Origin: DASWTL01 sp035575925
GTDB taxonomy: Bacteria > Bacteroidota > Bacteroidia > Sphingobacteriales > Sphingobacteriaceae
Assembly: GCA_035575925.1 (NCBI GenBank)
Contig: DATLXK010000052.1
Location: 16,306-80,305 of the forward strand
Direction of reading: 5' to 3'
Length of the DNA stretch: 64,000 nucleotides
In this document: positions 1-9,119 of the stretch, piece after piece
How positions within the stretch are numbered: the first letter of the stretch is position 1
Layout: the number at the start of each line of letters is the position of its first letter
The notes under the pieces: generated by a model
Seen by the model: the letters and a program-made list of their open reading frames with translations, nothing else
What the model was told of the DNA's origin: nothing
The model's database searches: none
Program-made: the position numbers and the translations under genes

Positions 1-1756
1 CCATTTTATCAACTACTTTAAAGAAGAAAGAGGATAAAGCATCCATGGACCGGGTTATAATCGCATGGTAAATCTCATCTACATAGAATTTATTATACGA
101 CAGGTTGGCCAGCGCAGAGCGTGATTCCCCATCACGCACGGGAATATGATTTGATCTTACATACCGGTTATACGCTATCAGGGCGGCAATTAAGGCTCCC
201 ATTACGGATACAACCATCAGTATATATTCTGTTGAATGTTGTAAATGTAATACACCCATCATATTATTCGACTCACGGAGAACCGGAGACAGAAAATCAG
301 CTAGCCAATGGCTTCCACCTAATGCTTCAGGAACACCGATAAATCCAGCGATCACAGAGCAAACAGCCAGCACCATCAAAGGAATGGTCATGGATTTAGG
401 CGATTCATGCAAATGATGCTCCTGTTCATGCGTACCACGAAATTTTCCGAAAAAAGTTAGAAACAACATACGGAACATGTAGAATGCCGTTAACATAGCT
501 CCCAATACACCAACGATCCATAATAACTTATTATGCTCAAACGCATGGGCTAATATTTCATCTTTAGAGAAAAATCCGGAAAATGGCGGTATACCAGAAA
601 TGGCGATAGTTCCCATCAACATGGTGAAAAACGTAACCGGCAATTTTTTTCTTAACCCTCCCATTTGACGCATATCCTGCTCATTGCTCATGGCATGGAT
701 TACAGAACCTGCACATAAGAATAACAATGCTTTAAAAAATGCATGGGTTATTACGTGAAAGAATGCACCGGTATAAGCTCCAACACCTAAACCTAAAAAC
801 ATGTATCCTAATTGGGAAACTGTGGAGTATGCCAGAACTTTTTTAATATCATTTTGCGTAAGCGCGATGCAGGCTGCAAGAATGGCGGTAGCTAGACCAA
901 TAATTGATACAATTTCCAGCGTGAGGGGAGCCAGTGTAAATAAAATATTGGACCGCACAATCATATAAATCCCTGCGGTAACCATAGTAGCAGCATGGAT
1001 TAATGCTGATACCGGAGTAGGCCCCGCCATAGCATCAGGAAGCCAGGTAAATAAAGGGAGTTGCGCTGACTTACCGGTTGCTCCAACAAATAACAAAATT
1101 GTTATCAGGATTAGCATATGATCACCGGAAACCATTGAAGCTGCCTTTGGAAATATATTGGCAAATTCTACGCTACCAAACGTTGTATAAATGAGGAATA
1201 TAGCCAGTAGAAACCCCAAATCACCTATACGGTTCATCACAAATGCTTTTTTTGCCGCACTTGCATAAGCAGAGTTGGTGAACCAAAAGCCGATAAGCAG
1301 ATATGAACACAAACCAACTCCTTCCCAGCCAATAAACATAACCACATAGTTTGATCCGAGAACCAGAATCAGCATAAAGAATATGAACAGGTTAAGGTAT
1401 GAGAAAAACTTACCGAAGCCAGCATCAAGATGCATATAACCTGTAGAATAAATATGGATTAAAAAACCTATACCGGTAACGATCAGCAGCATCAGACTGC
1501 TCAACGGATCAACTAAAAAAGAAAAAGGAATAGAAAGTTTACCAGCGTTTATCCAATCGAATAAAGGGATTGTAAAGGATTTTACGGACGAAGAATTTAA
1601 CTCAAAAAAGATACCAAGGCTGATAATAAATGCTATCAGCACGGTTGTACATCCTATAAAACCTATAATTGATTTAGAAAATATATTTCTGCCTATTCCT
1701 ATGACCAAAAATCCTATTAAAGGTAGTATAGGAACTAACCAAACTAAATTTATCAT
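1..1756 (-). CDS. nuoL: NADH-quinone oxidoreductase subunit L (NuoL), C-terminus cut by window edge
   Basis: This is the large antiporter-like membrane subunit of complex I, which pumps protons across the inner membrane. The frame is open from the ATG at 1756 to the window edge, about 585 codons. NuoL is usually 610-650 residues, so only the C-terminal tail is missing. Translation begins MINLVWLVP and continues as hydrophobic helices with conserved His and Lys typical of Mrp-antiporter-like subunits. It lies 40 nt downstream of nuoK as the last gene of the operon visible here. nuoM and nuoN would be expected beyond the edge, which is inference. The call is secure from order and sequence. Confidence 0.95.
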   Translation of the reverse strand, partial: MINLVWLVPILPLIGFLVIGIGRNIFSKSIIGFIGCTTVLIAFIISLGIFFELNSSSVKSFTIPLFDWINAGKLSIPFSFLVDPLSSLMLLIVTGIGFLIHIYSTGYMHLDAGFGKFFSYLNLFIFFMLILVLGSNYVVMFIGWEGVGLCSYLLIGFWFTNSAYASAAKKAFVMNRIGDLGFLLAIFLIYTTFGSVEFANIFPKAASMVSGDHMLILITILLFVGATGKSAQLPLFTWLPDAMAGPTPVSALIHAATMVTAGIYMIVRSNILFTLAPLTLEIVSIIGLATAILAACIALTQNDIKKVLAYSTVSQLGYMFLGLGVGAYTGAFFHVITHAFFKALLFLCAGSVIHAMSNEQDMRQMGGLRKKLPVTFFTMLMGTIAISGIPPFSGFFSKDEILAHAFEHNKLLWIVGVLGAMLTAFYMFRMLFLTFFGKFRGTHEQEHHLHESPKSMTIPLMVLAVCSVIAGFIGVPEALGGSHWLADFLSPVLRESNNMMGVLHLQHSTEYILMVVSVMGALIAALIAYNRYVRSNHIPVRDGESRSALANLSYNKFYVDEIYHAIITRSMDALSSFFFKVVDKM

Positions 1757-1796
1757 ATTGTATAATGCCGGTTTCGCTCTTTTTTCAGAAAGGGCT

Positions 1797-2126
1797 TTAC
1801 CATTTTAACCTGTTTAACACATTTATATCCACCGTTCGGGTATTCCGGAAAATCATTACTATGATAGCCAGCCCCACAGCAACTTCTGCCGCCGCCAAAG
1901 CCATAATAAAAAATACAAAAACCTGTCCCGCTGCATCCCCGCGATAGGCGGAAAAAGCAGTAAGCAATAAATTAATCGCATTAAGCATGAGCTCAACTGA
2001 CATAAATATAATTATTGCATTACGCCGTATCAGAACCCCAATTACGCCAATTGAAAAAATTATGGTGCTGAAAATCAGGTAATGATTTATCGGAACGACT
2101 TGTATGGTTTGTGTGAAGCTATCCAT
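1797..2126 (-). CDS. nuoK: NADH-quinone oxidoreductase subunit K (NuoK)
   Basis: Small membrane subunit of complex I, 109 residues with three predicted transmembrane helices (about 16-33, 40-61 and 74-95), the normal size for NuoK. The conserved Glu pair used in proton transfer is visible in FMSVELMLNA and AAEVAVGLAI. Its ATG follows the nuoJ stop codon with no spacer, so the two are translationally coupled. It belongs to the nuo operon. Confidence 0.96.
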   Translation of the reverse strand: MDSFTQTIQVVPINHYLIFSTIIFSIGVIGVLIRRNAIIIFMSVELMLNAINLLLTAFSAYRGDAAGQVFVFFIMALAAAEVAVGLAIIVMIFRNTRTVDINVLNRLKW

Positions 2127-2630
2127 TTATAGGTGTTTCTGTTCTCTTTTAGCTAATAATACTGCTCCAACCATTGCAGATAATAGTAGAATTGACGACA
2201 CTTCAAACGGCAAAAGGAACTCTTTGAATAAAACTTTTCCCAGATTTTTCACCAATCCGATACCGGGGTTTACAAGGACAACCGGCTCAGATATGTGAAG
2301 TGCTTTAACTGAGCCTGCAATGGTTACTAAAAGACACATTCCGGCAATAACACCGGCAATTTTAAGCATATTGGATTTTACAGGCTCTGAATCCTTATTG
2401 AGGTTTAATAACATCAAAACAAACAGAAAAAGAACCATGATAGCTCCCATATAAACTATAAAGTTTACCACCGCGAGAAACTGTGCATTTAAAATGATGT
2501 AGTGTACCGTAAACGTAAAAAAAGTAATAATTAGATACAACACACTATGTACAGGATTCTTAGAAAAGATAACCAGTATGGAAAAAAAGATAGATAAGAA
2601 TGCTACAAAATAAAATAGAGATATACCCAT
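2127..2630 (-). CDS. nuoJ: NADH-quinone oxidoreductase subunit J (NuoJ)
   Basis: Membrane subunit of complex I, 167 residues with five hydrophobic segments. The third carries the family hallmark NFIVYMGAIMVLFLFVLML, the flexible helix that links quinone chemistry to the antiporter-like subunits. It lies between nuoI (41 nt upstream) and nuoK (directly abutting). Length and motif fit NuoJ. Confidence 0.95.
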   Translation of the reverse strand: MGISLFYFVAFLSIFFSILVIFSKNPVHSVLYLIITFFTFTVHYIILNAQFLAVVNFIVYMGAIMVLFLFVLMLLNLNKDSEPVKSNMLKIAGVIAGMCLLVTIAGSVKALHISEPVVLVNPGIGLVKNLGKVLFKEFLLPFEVSSILLLSAMVGAVLLAKREQKHL

Positions 2631-2671
2631 TAATAGCTATTTTGACCATGCCCTAATGCGGGGCAAAGGTA

Positions 2672-3166
2672 TTATTTCAGTGGTGCTTCTACAAGCTTAT
2701 CCTTGCCGTAAATAAAATCTTTTCTTAAATAATCTGCCGGAACTATTGGACCATCAAGATAAATGGCCTCTTTAGGGCAAGCTTCTTCACACAAACCACA
2801 AAAAATACAGCGCAGCATATTAATTTCATACACCGCCGCGTATTTTTCTTCCCGATATACATTTTCCTCGCCTTTTTTACGTTCTGCAGCGATCATTGTA
2901 ATAGCCTCGGCAGGACATGATAAAGCACATAATCCACAAGCGGTGCAGCGTTCACGACCCTCTTCATCGCGCTTAAGCGAATGCATCCCACGCCAGTTTT
3001 TAGAAAACTCTCTCTCCTGTTCAGGATAAAACACGGTTTCCTTTTTCTTAAACATATGGCGAAAAGTAATAGCCAGACCTTTTACAATTGCCGGGAGATA
3101 CATACGCTCCCAGAAATTCATTGGTTCTGGTTCTAAAACTTTCTTTCTGTTACTTAATGACTCCAT
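2672..3166 (-). CDS. nuoI: NADH-quinone oxidoreductase subunit I (NuoI), 2x[4Fe-4S] ferredoxin-like
   Basis: Peripheral-arm subunit that carries electrons through two [4Fe-4S] clusters towards NuoB and the quinone. Two classical binding motifs are visible, CTACGLCALSCP (about residues 73-84) and CIFCGLCEEACP (about 119-130). The 164-residue length is normal. The N-terminal segment has the amphipathic stretch that lies on the membrane. The gene is separated from nuoH by an unusual 125-bp spacer filled with inverted heptamer repeats, whereas most junctions in this operon are tight. Confidence 0.96.
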   Translation of the reverse strand: MESLSNRKKVLEPEPMNFWERMYLPAIVKGLAITFRHMFKKKETVFYPEQEREFSKNWRGMHSLKRDEEGRERCTACGLCALSCPAEAITMIAAERKKGEENVYREEKYAAVYEINMLRCIFCGLCEEACPKEAIYLDGPIVPADYLRKDFIYGKDKLVEAPLK

Positions 3167-3173
3167 CTTATAA

Positions 3174-3288
3174 GGTAAAGGGTAAAAGGTAAAAGGAGAA
3201 GGTTACAGTGACTCTATTCCTTTTATTTTTACCATCTTGGTATTCTATCTAATTTGTACTATTTACCTTTCGCCTTTATCCTTTCAGC
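3174..3288. repeat. Inverted array of degenerate 7-bp repeats between nuoH and nuoI
   Basis: Plus strand 3174-3208 reads as five 7-bp units resembling GGTAAAA. After a 52-bp centre, 3261-3288 reads as four 7-bp units of the opposite orientation (for example TTTATCC). The arms are degenerate, so pairing would be imperfect, but the 7-bp phase is strict on both sides. The array fills nearly the whole nuoI/nuoH spacer and would be transcribed inside the nuo mRNA. It has the same architecture as the arrays at 38041, 41167 and 41863. Confidence 0.75.
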
Positions 3289-3291
3289 GGC

Positions 3292-4329
3292 TTAAAGTAA
3301 TTCTTTAATAGTTATCACAATACCTGTAATCACAATATTGGCAATAGCAAGCGGTATTAATACTTTCCAACCCAAATTCATCAGCTGATCGTACCGGAAA
3401 CGGGGAACCGTCCACCGTACCCACATAAAAAAGAAGATGAAGAAAAATATCTTACCTAATAATATAACTACGCCTACAAGCGGAGCCCAGGTACCACCCA
3501 ATACAGAATATACCCAATCCATTCCCGGGTAATTATATCCCCCAAAATAAAGTGTAGCCATAACCGCTGATGAAATGAACATATTTACATACTCAGCAAA
3601 TAGAAAGGCCCCTAGTTTGAAACCTGAATATTCTGTATGGTATCCTCCAACCAGTTCGTTTTCACTTTCAGGAAGATCAAAAGGTGTACGGTTACATTCT
3701 GCAAACGCGCACACCAGGAATATAATAAATCCGACAGGCTGATACAGTACATTCCATTGCCACGCATGCTGTTGTTCAGCAATCTCTTTCATACTGAGCG
3801 TGTTGGTCATCATCAGTAGAGCAATAAGCGATAGACCCATTGCTACCTCGTAACTAATGTTTTGAGAAGCGGCACGGATAGAGCCCATCAGTGCAAATTT
3901 GTTATTTGATGCCCATCCGCCTATCATAATTCCGTAAACTCCCAATGAGACTATTCCAAAAATATAAAGGATTCCCACATTAATATCTGTAACCTGCAGA
4001 GGCACCAGCCGATTACCGATCTGCATGTTTTGCCCCCATGGAATTACAGCACTTCCCAGTAAAGCGGTAAAAAGTGCCAGTGAAGGACCCAGAATAAATA
4101 AGAAACGGTTTGAATCCGTAGGAATGATCTCTTCTTTAGAAAACATTTTCAGTCCATCTGCTAATGGCTGGAACATTCCTCCCGGGCCTGCACGATGCGG
4201 CCCAACCCGATCCTGAAGAAAAGCGGCGATTTTACGTTCGGCTAGAGTTGAATAGGCTGCAACCCCTAAACTTACAGAGAAGACTACCGTTATCAGTATA
4301 AATTTTTCTATTACTAACGCTAATTCCAT
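3292..4329 (-). CDS. nuoH: NADH-quinone oxidoreductase subunit H (NuoH)
   Basis: Membrane subunit at the junction with the peripheral arm that forms much of the quinone-binding channel. At 345 residues with about eight transmembrane helices it matches NuoH/ND1. Visible signatures are ERKIAAFLQDRVGPHRAGP near the N-terminus and the acidic loop AFAECNRTPFDLPESENELV about two thirds along. Its ATG overlaps the nuoG stop codon by one base (4329). The downstream spacer to nuoI holds the heptamer array. Confidence 0.97.
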   Translation of the reverse strand: MELALVIEKFILITVVFSVSLGVAAYSTLAERKIAAFLQDRVGPHRAGPGGMFQPLADGLKMFSKEEIIPTDSNRFLFILGPSLALFTALLGSAVIPWGQNMQIGNRLVPLQVTDINVGILYIFGIVSLGVYGIMIGGWASNNKFALMGSIRAASQNISYEVAMGLSLIALLMMTNTLSMKEIAEQQHAWQWNVLYQPVGFIIFLVCAFAECNRTPFDLPESENELVGGYHTEYSGFKLGAFLFAEYVNMFISSAVMATLYFGGYNYPGMDWVYSVLGGTWAPLVGVVILLGKIFFFIFFFMWVRWTVPRFRYDQLMNLGWKVLIPLAIANIVITGIVITIKELL

Positions 4330-5330
4330 TAGAATTTAGTTGCTCTTTCCAATTGATCCTTATTTGCTTCCTGCAATGCAGGGTTTTGCTTAATTACAGG
4401 TAATGGTTTCAGGGTTTCATAATGATTGGACGATATCACTGACTGTTGTGATATGTGCCGCGGCCCTTCAATTATCCAATCGCTGGTCTTTTTAGTTTCA
4501 AACCTGCAATCATTGCAGATAAATTCTTCAACTTCACCAAACTGATCTTTCCTTGCGGTCACACGCAATACTTCATTACCTTTTTCCCACAAAGTAACTT
4601 TTCCACTACATTTCGGGCAATCGCGATGTGCATCAACCGGCTTTGTAAACCACACCCGGTTTTTAAATCTGAACGTGCGATCAGTTAATGCTCCAACGGG
4701 GCAAACATCGATCACGTTACCGGAGAAATCATTTTCAATTGCCTTTTCTATGTACGTTGAAATCTCTGAGGCATCACCTCGCCCTAAAATTCCATGAACC
4801 CGGTTATCAGTAATCTGATCTGCCACATAAACACACCGATAACACAAAATGCATCTCGTCATGTGTAACTGGATCTTATCGCCAATATCAATCCGGTCAA
4901 AAGTTCTCCTTTCAAACTCATAACGTGTATTGGCTACTCCATGTTCATAGCTAAGATCCTGCAAATGGCATTCACCCGCCTGATCACATACCGGGCAATC
5001 TAAAGGATGGTTAATCAAAAGTATTTCAACAACGCCTTTACGGGCTTCTATCACTTCCGGAGAAGTAATATTTTGCACTTCCATGCCGTCCATAACTGTT
5101 GTACGGCATGATGCTACCAACTTGGGCATAGGCCGTGGATCTTTCTCAGATCCTTTAGAAACCTTTACCAAACAGGTACGGCATTTACCTCCGCTACCTT
5201 CCAGTTTAGAGTAATAGCACATTGCAGGAGGAACCACATCACCACCAATCTGCCTCGCAGCATTGAGTATGCTTATTCCAGCTTCAACATCAACCGTAAT
5301 TCCGTCTATTGTTACTTTAACTTTATCCAT
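4329..5330 (-). CDS. nuoG: NADH-quinone oxidoreductase subunit G, short Bacteroidetes form (2Fe-2S and 4Fe-4S domains only)
   Basis: Iron-sulfur subunit of the complex I electron-input arm. The N-terminus is a [2Fe-2S] ferredoxin domain with Cys in CYYSKLEGSGGKCRTC. Next come the HPLDCPVCDQAGEC motif and a [4Fe-4S] domain with CILCYRC and a later CPVGAL. An extra Cys pair region (CPKC ... CNDC, about residues 239-275) follows. At 333 residues it lacks the large molybdopterin-like domain of E. coli NuoG (about 900 residues); this short form is usual in Bacteroidetes and is not a truncation. A 177-bp repeat-rich spacer separates it from nuoF. Confidence 0.93.
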   Translation of the reverse strand: MDKVKVTIDGITVDVEAGISILNAARQIGGDVVPPAMCYYSKLEGSGGKCRTCLVKVSKGSEKDPRPMPKLVASCRTTVMDGMEVQNITSPEVIEARKGVVEILLINHPLDCPVCDQAGECHLQDLSYEHGVANTRYEFERRTFDRIDIGDKIQLHMTRCILCYRCVYVADQITDNRVHGILGRGDASEISTYIEKAIENDFSGNVIDVCPVGALTDRTFRFKNRVWFTKPVDAHRDCPKCSGKVTLWEKGNEVLRVTARKDQFGEVEEFICNDCRFETKKTSDWIIEGPRHISQQSVISSNHYETLKPLPVIKQNPALQEANKDQLERATKF

Positions 5331-5356
5331 GTTAAAGATCTCTCTTTATAAATACG

Positions 5357-5413
5357 TCATGCTGAATTTATTTCAGCATCTTATGTTAGGGTCATCCTGA
5401 AGCAAGTTCAGGA
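5357..5413. repeat. Two adjacent short REP-like hairpins in the nuoF-nuoG spacer
   Basis: 5359-5366 and 5372-5379 form an 8-bp perfect stem (ATGCTGAA/TTCAGCAT, 5-nt loop). 5395-5401 and 5407-5413 form a 7-bp perfect stem (TCCTGAA/TTCAGGA, 5-nt loop). Both follow the pattern GTCAT-C/G-CTGAA-loop-TTCAG, so they look like two copies of one repeat family. Such motifs are familiar in Bacteroidetes intergenic DNA. No protein is encoded here. Confidence 0.75.
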
Positions 5414-5424
5414 AACATTTTTCC

Positions 5425-5469
5425 AGACTTACAAAGTTTCCGAAAACCGGTGAGAAACTTTGTAAGTCT
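5425..5469. repeat. 16-bp perfect inverted repeat in the nuoF-nuoG spacer
   Basis: 5425-5440 (AGACTTACAAAGTTTC) is the exact reverse complement of 5454-5469, with a 13-nt loop. There is no T-tract on the nuo (minus) side, so it is not an obvious terminator. In the nuo mRNA it would form a strong stem between nuoF and nuoG, and could protect RNA ends or trim downstream expression. That role is inference. Confidence 0.85.
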
Positions 5470-5507
5470 AATCTATATTTTATGCATCGACTTCGCTAGC
5501 ATAACAG

Positions 5508-6872
5508 TTAACTTGTTACCTCTTCAATGGCAGGTAAAGGATCTGCATACTTTGCTAATCCATAATTCCGTTCCATAGCCTCTTTAGGATGAGTTACATG
5601 CCACTCAAATTCATCACGAAAGTGACGTATTGCACTGGCAACCGGCCAGGCAGCGGCATCTCCAAGAGGACAAATGGTATTTCCTTCTATTTTTTTAGCA
5701 ACATCAACCAAAAGATCTATATCACTCATTTTACCATGACCATATTCCAGACGATGCAATACTTTTTCCATCCAGCCTGTTCCTTCACGGCATGGAGAAC
5801 ATTGTCCGCAGCTTTCATGATGGTAAAAACGAGCGAAATTCCAGGTATTCCTAACGATACACTGATCTTCATCAAGTGCTACAAAACCACCGGATCCTAA
5901 CATGGTGCCTGTTGGGAATCCTCCATCTGCCAATGATTCGTACGACATTAGGCGCGGCTCATTATTTATTGTTTTTAATATCAGATTTGCCGGAAGAATA
6001 GGCACGGACGATCCCCCTGCAACAACGGCCTTTAATCTTTTACCGTTTGCGATACCTCCGCAATACTCATCTGAATAAATAAATTCTTCCACGGGTACAC
6101 CCAGATCAATTTCATAAACGCCAGGCTTAACCAGGTTTCCTGATGCCGAGATAAGCTTTGTTCCTGTACTCCTGCCAATTCCTATTTTGGCATATTCGTC
6201 ACCTCCATCATTAATAATAGGCACAACTGCTGCAATAGATTCTACATTATTAACAACCGTGGGGCAATTATATAACCCGGAAATGGCCGGGAAAGGGGGC
6301 TTAATTCTTGGATTACCTCTTTTCCCTTCAAGAGATTCAATTAAAGCGGTTTCTTCTCCACAAATATAAGCTCCGCCACCGGGCTGAACATAAATCTCAT
6401 GGTCATAACCACTGCCCAAAATATTTTTTCCTAAAAACCCGGCATTCTTAGCCTCTGCTATGGCTTTTTCTAAAATTTTTATCTGCGGCATCATCTCACC
6501 GCGTACATAGATGTAAGATGTATTTGCCCCTAACGCGTAGCTGGAAACGATCATCCCCTCAATAAGCAAGTGAGGAATGTAAGTCATGAGGTACCTGTCT
6601 TTAAACGTTCCAGGCTCAGATTCATCGGCATTACATACCAGGTAACGTGCTACCCCTTCCGGCTTAGCCAGAAAGCTCCATTTCATTCCTGTAGGAAACC
6701 CCGCCCCACCCCGTCCTCGTAAGCCGGATTTTTTAACTTCTTCTACCACATCATCCGCAGATAACGTTTTTACAGCTTTTTCTACAGCACGGTATCCCCC
6801 CATCTTGCTGTAAACCTCAAATGTATTGATCCCGGGAACGTTAATATGTTCTAATAAAAGTTTACGAGCCAC
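5508..6872 (-). CDS. nuoF: NADH-quinone oxidoreductase subunit F (NuoF), NADH- and FMN-binding
   Basis: Catalytic entry subunit that binds NADH and FMN and passes electrons to a [4Fe-4S] cluster. The glycine-rich NADH/FMN loops are visible as GLRGRGGAGFPTG near residue 50 and GGGAYICGEETALIESLEGK near residue 165. The [4Fe-4S] motif ESCGQCSPCREGTGW lies near residue 355 with its fourth Cys in NTICPLGD. The 454-residue length is normal. It starts 2 nt after the nuoE stop and is followed by a repeat-rich spacer. Confidence 0.97.
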   Translation of the reverse strand: MARKLLLEHINVPGINTFEVYSKMGGYRAVEKAVKTLSADDVVEEVKKSGLRGRGGAGFPTGMKWSFLAKPEGVARYLVCNADESEPGTFKDRYLMTYIPHLLIEGMIVSSYALGANTSYIYVRGEMMPQIKILEKAIAEAKNAGFLGKNILGSGYDHEIYVQPGGGAYICGEETALIESLEGKRGNPRIKPPFPAISGLYNCPTVVNNVESIAAVVPIINDGGDEYAKIGIGRSTGTKLISASGNLVKPGVYEIDLGVPVEEFIYSDEYCGGIANGKRLKAVVAGGSSVPILPANLILKTINNEPRLMSYESLADGGFPTGTMLGSGGFVALDEDQCIVRNTWNFARFYHHESCGQCSPCREGTGWMEKVLHRLEYGHGKMSDIDLLVDVAKKIEGNTICPLGDAAAWPVASAIRHFRDEFEWHVTHPKEAMERNYGLAKYADPLPAIEEVTS

Positions 6873-6874
6873 AA

Positions 6875-7417
6875 TTAACTTATTTGCTGAGCAGATTTAT
6901 CTGCCGTTTTTAATCTTAAATTTTCTATTAACTCGTCAATCTTCCCCTCAGTAAGATTTTCATAAAAAGTATAATCAGGCCCTATTTGTAATACAGGGGC
7001 CATACCACATGCAGCCAGACATTCTACACCTCTCCAGCTAAATACTCCATCCTCCGTAATTTGTCCTTCCTTTACCTTTAGCTTTTGCTCCAGGTATTTC
7101 ATTATTTTTTCAGCCCCTACCAAACAGCAAGGCCCCGTTCGGCAAATTTCAAGAACATATTTCCCCTGAGGCTTTAAAAAAAACATGGTATAAAATGTTA
7201 CTACTTCATACACTTCGATAGGCTGAAGGCCTAAATATAAAGCTACTTTATCCATCGCACTTGAATTTACCCAACCATATTCTGCCTGTACCAGATGAAG
7301 AATTGGCAACAATGCAGACTTTTGCTTACCGTCGGGATACCGGGTTATTATTTCGTTGAACTTGGTAATAAGCTCAGGTGTTAAAACAACCTCTTCAGTG
7401 TTTGAAATACTAAGCAT
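6875..7417 (-). CDS. nuoE: NADH-quinone oxidoreductase subunit E (NuoE), thioredoxin-like 2Fe-2S
   Basis: [2Fe-2S] subunit that partners NuoF. Four cluster Cys are visible: two in CRTGPCCLVG and two in ECLAACGMAP, in the spacing of the thioredoxin-like ferredoxin fold. 180 residues, normal for the family. Its start overlaps the 3' end of nuoD by 8 nt (7410-7417), suggesting coupled translation. Confidence 0.95.
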   Translation of the reverse strand: MLSISNTEEVVLTPELITKFNEIITRYPDGKQKSALLPILHLVQAEYGWVNSSAMDKVALYLGLQPIEVYEVVTFYTMFFLKPQGKYVLEICRTGPCCLVGAEKIMKYLEQKLKVKEGQITEDGVFSWRGVECLAACGMAPVLQIGPDYTFYENLTEGKIDELIENLRLKTADKSAQQIS

Positions 7418-8615
7418 CTAATTCTCCCGCTATAACGTTTAAACTACTCAGATTTAGTATGGCATCAGAAAGCAACATGCCCGCACTCATGGGAGCATAC
7501 ATCTGGTAATTAATAAAGCTTGGCCTCCTGAAATGTAAACGATAAGGGGTACGTCCACCATCATTAACCAGGTAAAAACCTAATTCTCCGTTGCCTCCTT
7601 CTACACAATGATAGACTTCAGTTTTTGGAGTATCAATTTCACCCATTACAATTTTAAAATGATAAATGAGTGCTTCCATATTATTGTAAACTTCCTCTTT
7701 GGGAGGTAGATAAAATTCAGGAACATCGGCATGAAAAACACCTTTGGGTTCTTTATCAATTTTCTGGAGCGCTTGTTCTATAATGCGCAAGCTCTGCCAC
7801 ATTTCTTCATTACGAACCAGATAACGGTCATAAACATCACCGTTTTTCCCAACCGGGATCTCAAAGTCAAAATCCTGATAAGAAGAATAAGGTTCATTAA
7901 CCCTGACATCATAATCAACTCCAGTTGCACGTAAAATCGGGCCGCTCCAACTATAGTTTAAGGCGGTTTCAGCATCTACAGCTGCTACTCCAATTGTGCG
8001 ATCCATAAAGATGCGGTTACGATTAAATAACGCCTCGAATTCTTTTAAAATGGGTGGGAACTCACGTAAAAATTTTCTTATCCTGGCAAATGCAATTTCA
8101 TTAAAATCACGTTCAAATCCACCAATCCGACCAATATTGGTTGTTAACCGGGCGCCGCAAACTTCTTCATAGATTTCATAAACATGCTCCCGTTCTTCCA
8201 TTAAGTAAAGAAAACCTGTATATGCTCCTGTATCTACACCCAAAATACCATTGCAAATCAAATGATCTGTAATACGAGCCAGCTCCATTACAATAACCCG
8301 AAGGTAATCTACCCTTTTTGGTATTTCAATATCCAATAATTTCTCAACGGTCATGTGCCACCCCATATTATTAATTGGAGACGAGCAATAATTTAACCGG
8401 TCAGTTAACGGAGTGATCTGATAGAATGGGCGGTGTTCCGCAATTTTTTCAAACGCTCTGTGTATATATCCTAAAGTTGAAACACCACTTACAATACGCT
8501 CACCATCCATTTCCAAAACATTCTGGAACACGCCATGTGTTGCAGGGTGGGTTGGACCCAGATTTAACGTGGTTGTTTCTTTAAACTGATCTATTTCTGT
8601 TGCAAACGGATTCAT
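7410..8615 (-). CDS. nuoD: NADH-quinone oxidoreductase subunit D (NuoD)
   Basis: 49-kDa-type peripheral subunit that lines the quinone site and resembles the NiFe hydrogenase large subunit. The signatures LNLGPTHPATHGVFQNVL near the N-terminus and DPIEPK-like C-terminal elements are consistent with NuoD, and HIGGFERDFNE-type and DVGAVTP-equivalent regions are recognisable around residues 160-215. At 401 residues it is separate from NuoC rather than fused as in E. coli. It abuts nuoC and overlaps nuoE by 8 nt. Confidence 0.95.
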   Translation of the reverse strand: MNPFATEIDQFKETTTLNLGPTHPATHGVFQNVLEMDGERIVSGVSTLGYIHRAFEKIAEHRPFYQITPLTDRLNYCSSPINNMGWHMTVEKLLDIEIPKRVDYLRVIVMELARITDHLICNGILGVDTGAYTGFLYLMEEREHVYEIYEEVCGARLTTNIGRIGGFERDFNEIAFARIRKFLREFPPILKEFEALFNRNRIFMDRTIGVAAVDAETALNYSWSGPILRATGVDYDVRVNEPYSSYQDFDFEIPVGKNGDVYDRYLVRNEEMWQSLRIIEQALQKIDKEPKGVFHADVPEFYLPPKEEVYNNMEALIYHFKIVMGEIDTPKTEVYHCVEGGNGELGFYLVNDGGRTPYRLHFRRPSFINYQMYAPMSAGMLLSDAILNLSSLNVIAGELDA

Positions 8616-9119
8616 TTATCTTCCAAAGAAAAAATCTTTTTTATCTACACGGTTTGGATCTTCCAGCGGATACTCTTTACGCATGGGAAATACATCCATA
8701 TCATCAACATTTAAAATACGGGTTAAATCCGGATGTCCGGTAAATATGATGCCAAAAAAATCATATGTTTCACGCTCCATCCAATTCGCACCATGCCACA
8801 ATGGCGTTGCAGAAGGTATTTCGGGATTAGTACTATTCAAAAACACTTTAATACGTATTCTGACATTATTTGTTAAACTATGCAAGTGATAAATTACGCC
8901 TAGCGGAAACTCAGTTTCAGGATAATGTATTGCAGTAATATCAGTAAGGTAATTAAATAATAATTGCTTATCATTTTTCAAAAAAGTAAGTAATTCTGCT
9001 ATTACCTCTTTAGTTGTTTCTAATGTAAGTAAACCAAAAGGCTCTGCAGGAATGGAAATTTGATCACTGAATTTTTCAGTAATTTTCTGTAATACTTCTT
9101 CGTTGCTTATTTTACCCAT
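8616..9119 (-). CDS. nuoC: NADH-quinone oxidoreductase subunit C (NuoC)
   Basis: 30-kDa-type peripheral subunit that packs beside NuoD. The family signature WMERETYDFFGIIFTGHPDL, followed by RILNVDDMDVFPMRKEYPLE, is plainly visible in the C-terminal half. 167 residues. Its start overlaps the nuoB stop by one base and its stop abuts the nuoD start. Confidence 0.95.
   Translation of the reverse strand: MGKISNEEVLQKITEKFSDQISIPAEPFGLLTLETTKEVIAELLTFLKNDKQLLFNYLTDITAIHYPETEFPLGVIYHLHSLTNNVRIRIKVFLNSTNPEIPSATPLWHGANWMERETYDFFGIIFTGHPDLTRILNVDDMDVFPMRKEYPLEDPNRVDKKDFFFGR

Noticed and set aside
121..342. 73-codon plus-strand frame at the window start
   Set aside because: It lies antisense inside nuoL and has no independent support.
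4455..4688. 77-codon plus-strand frame
   Set aside because: Antisense shadow of nuoG.
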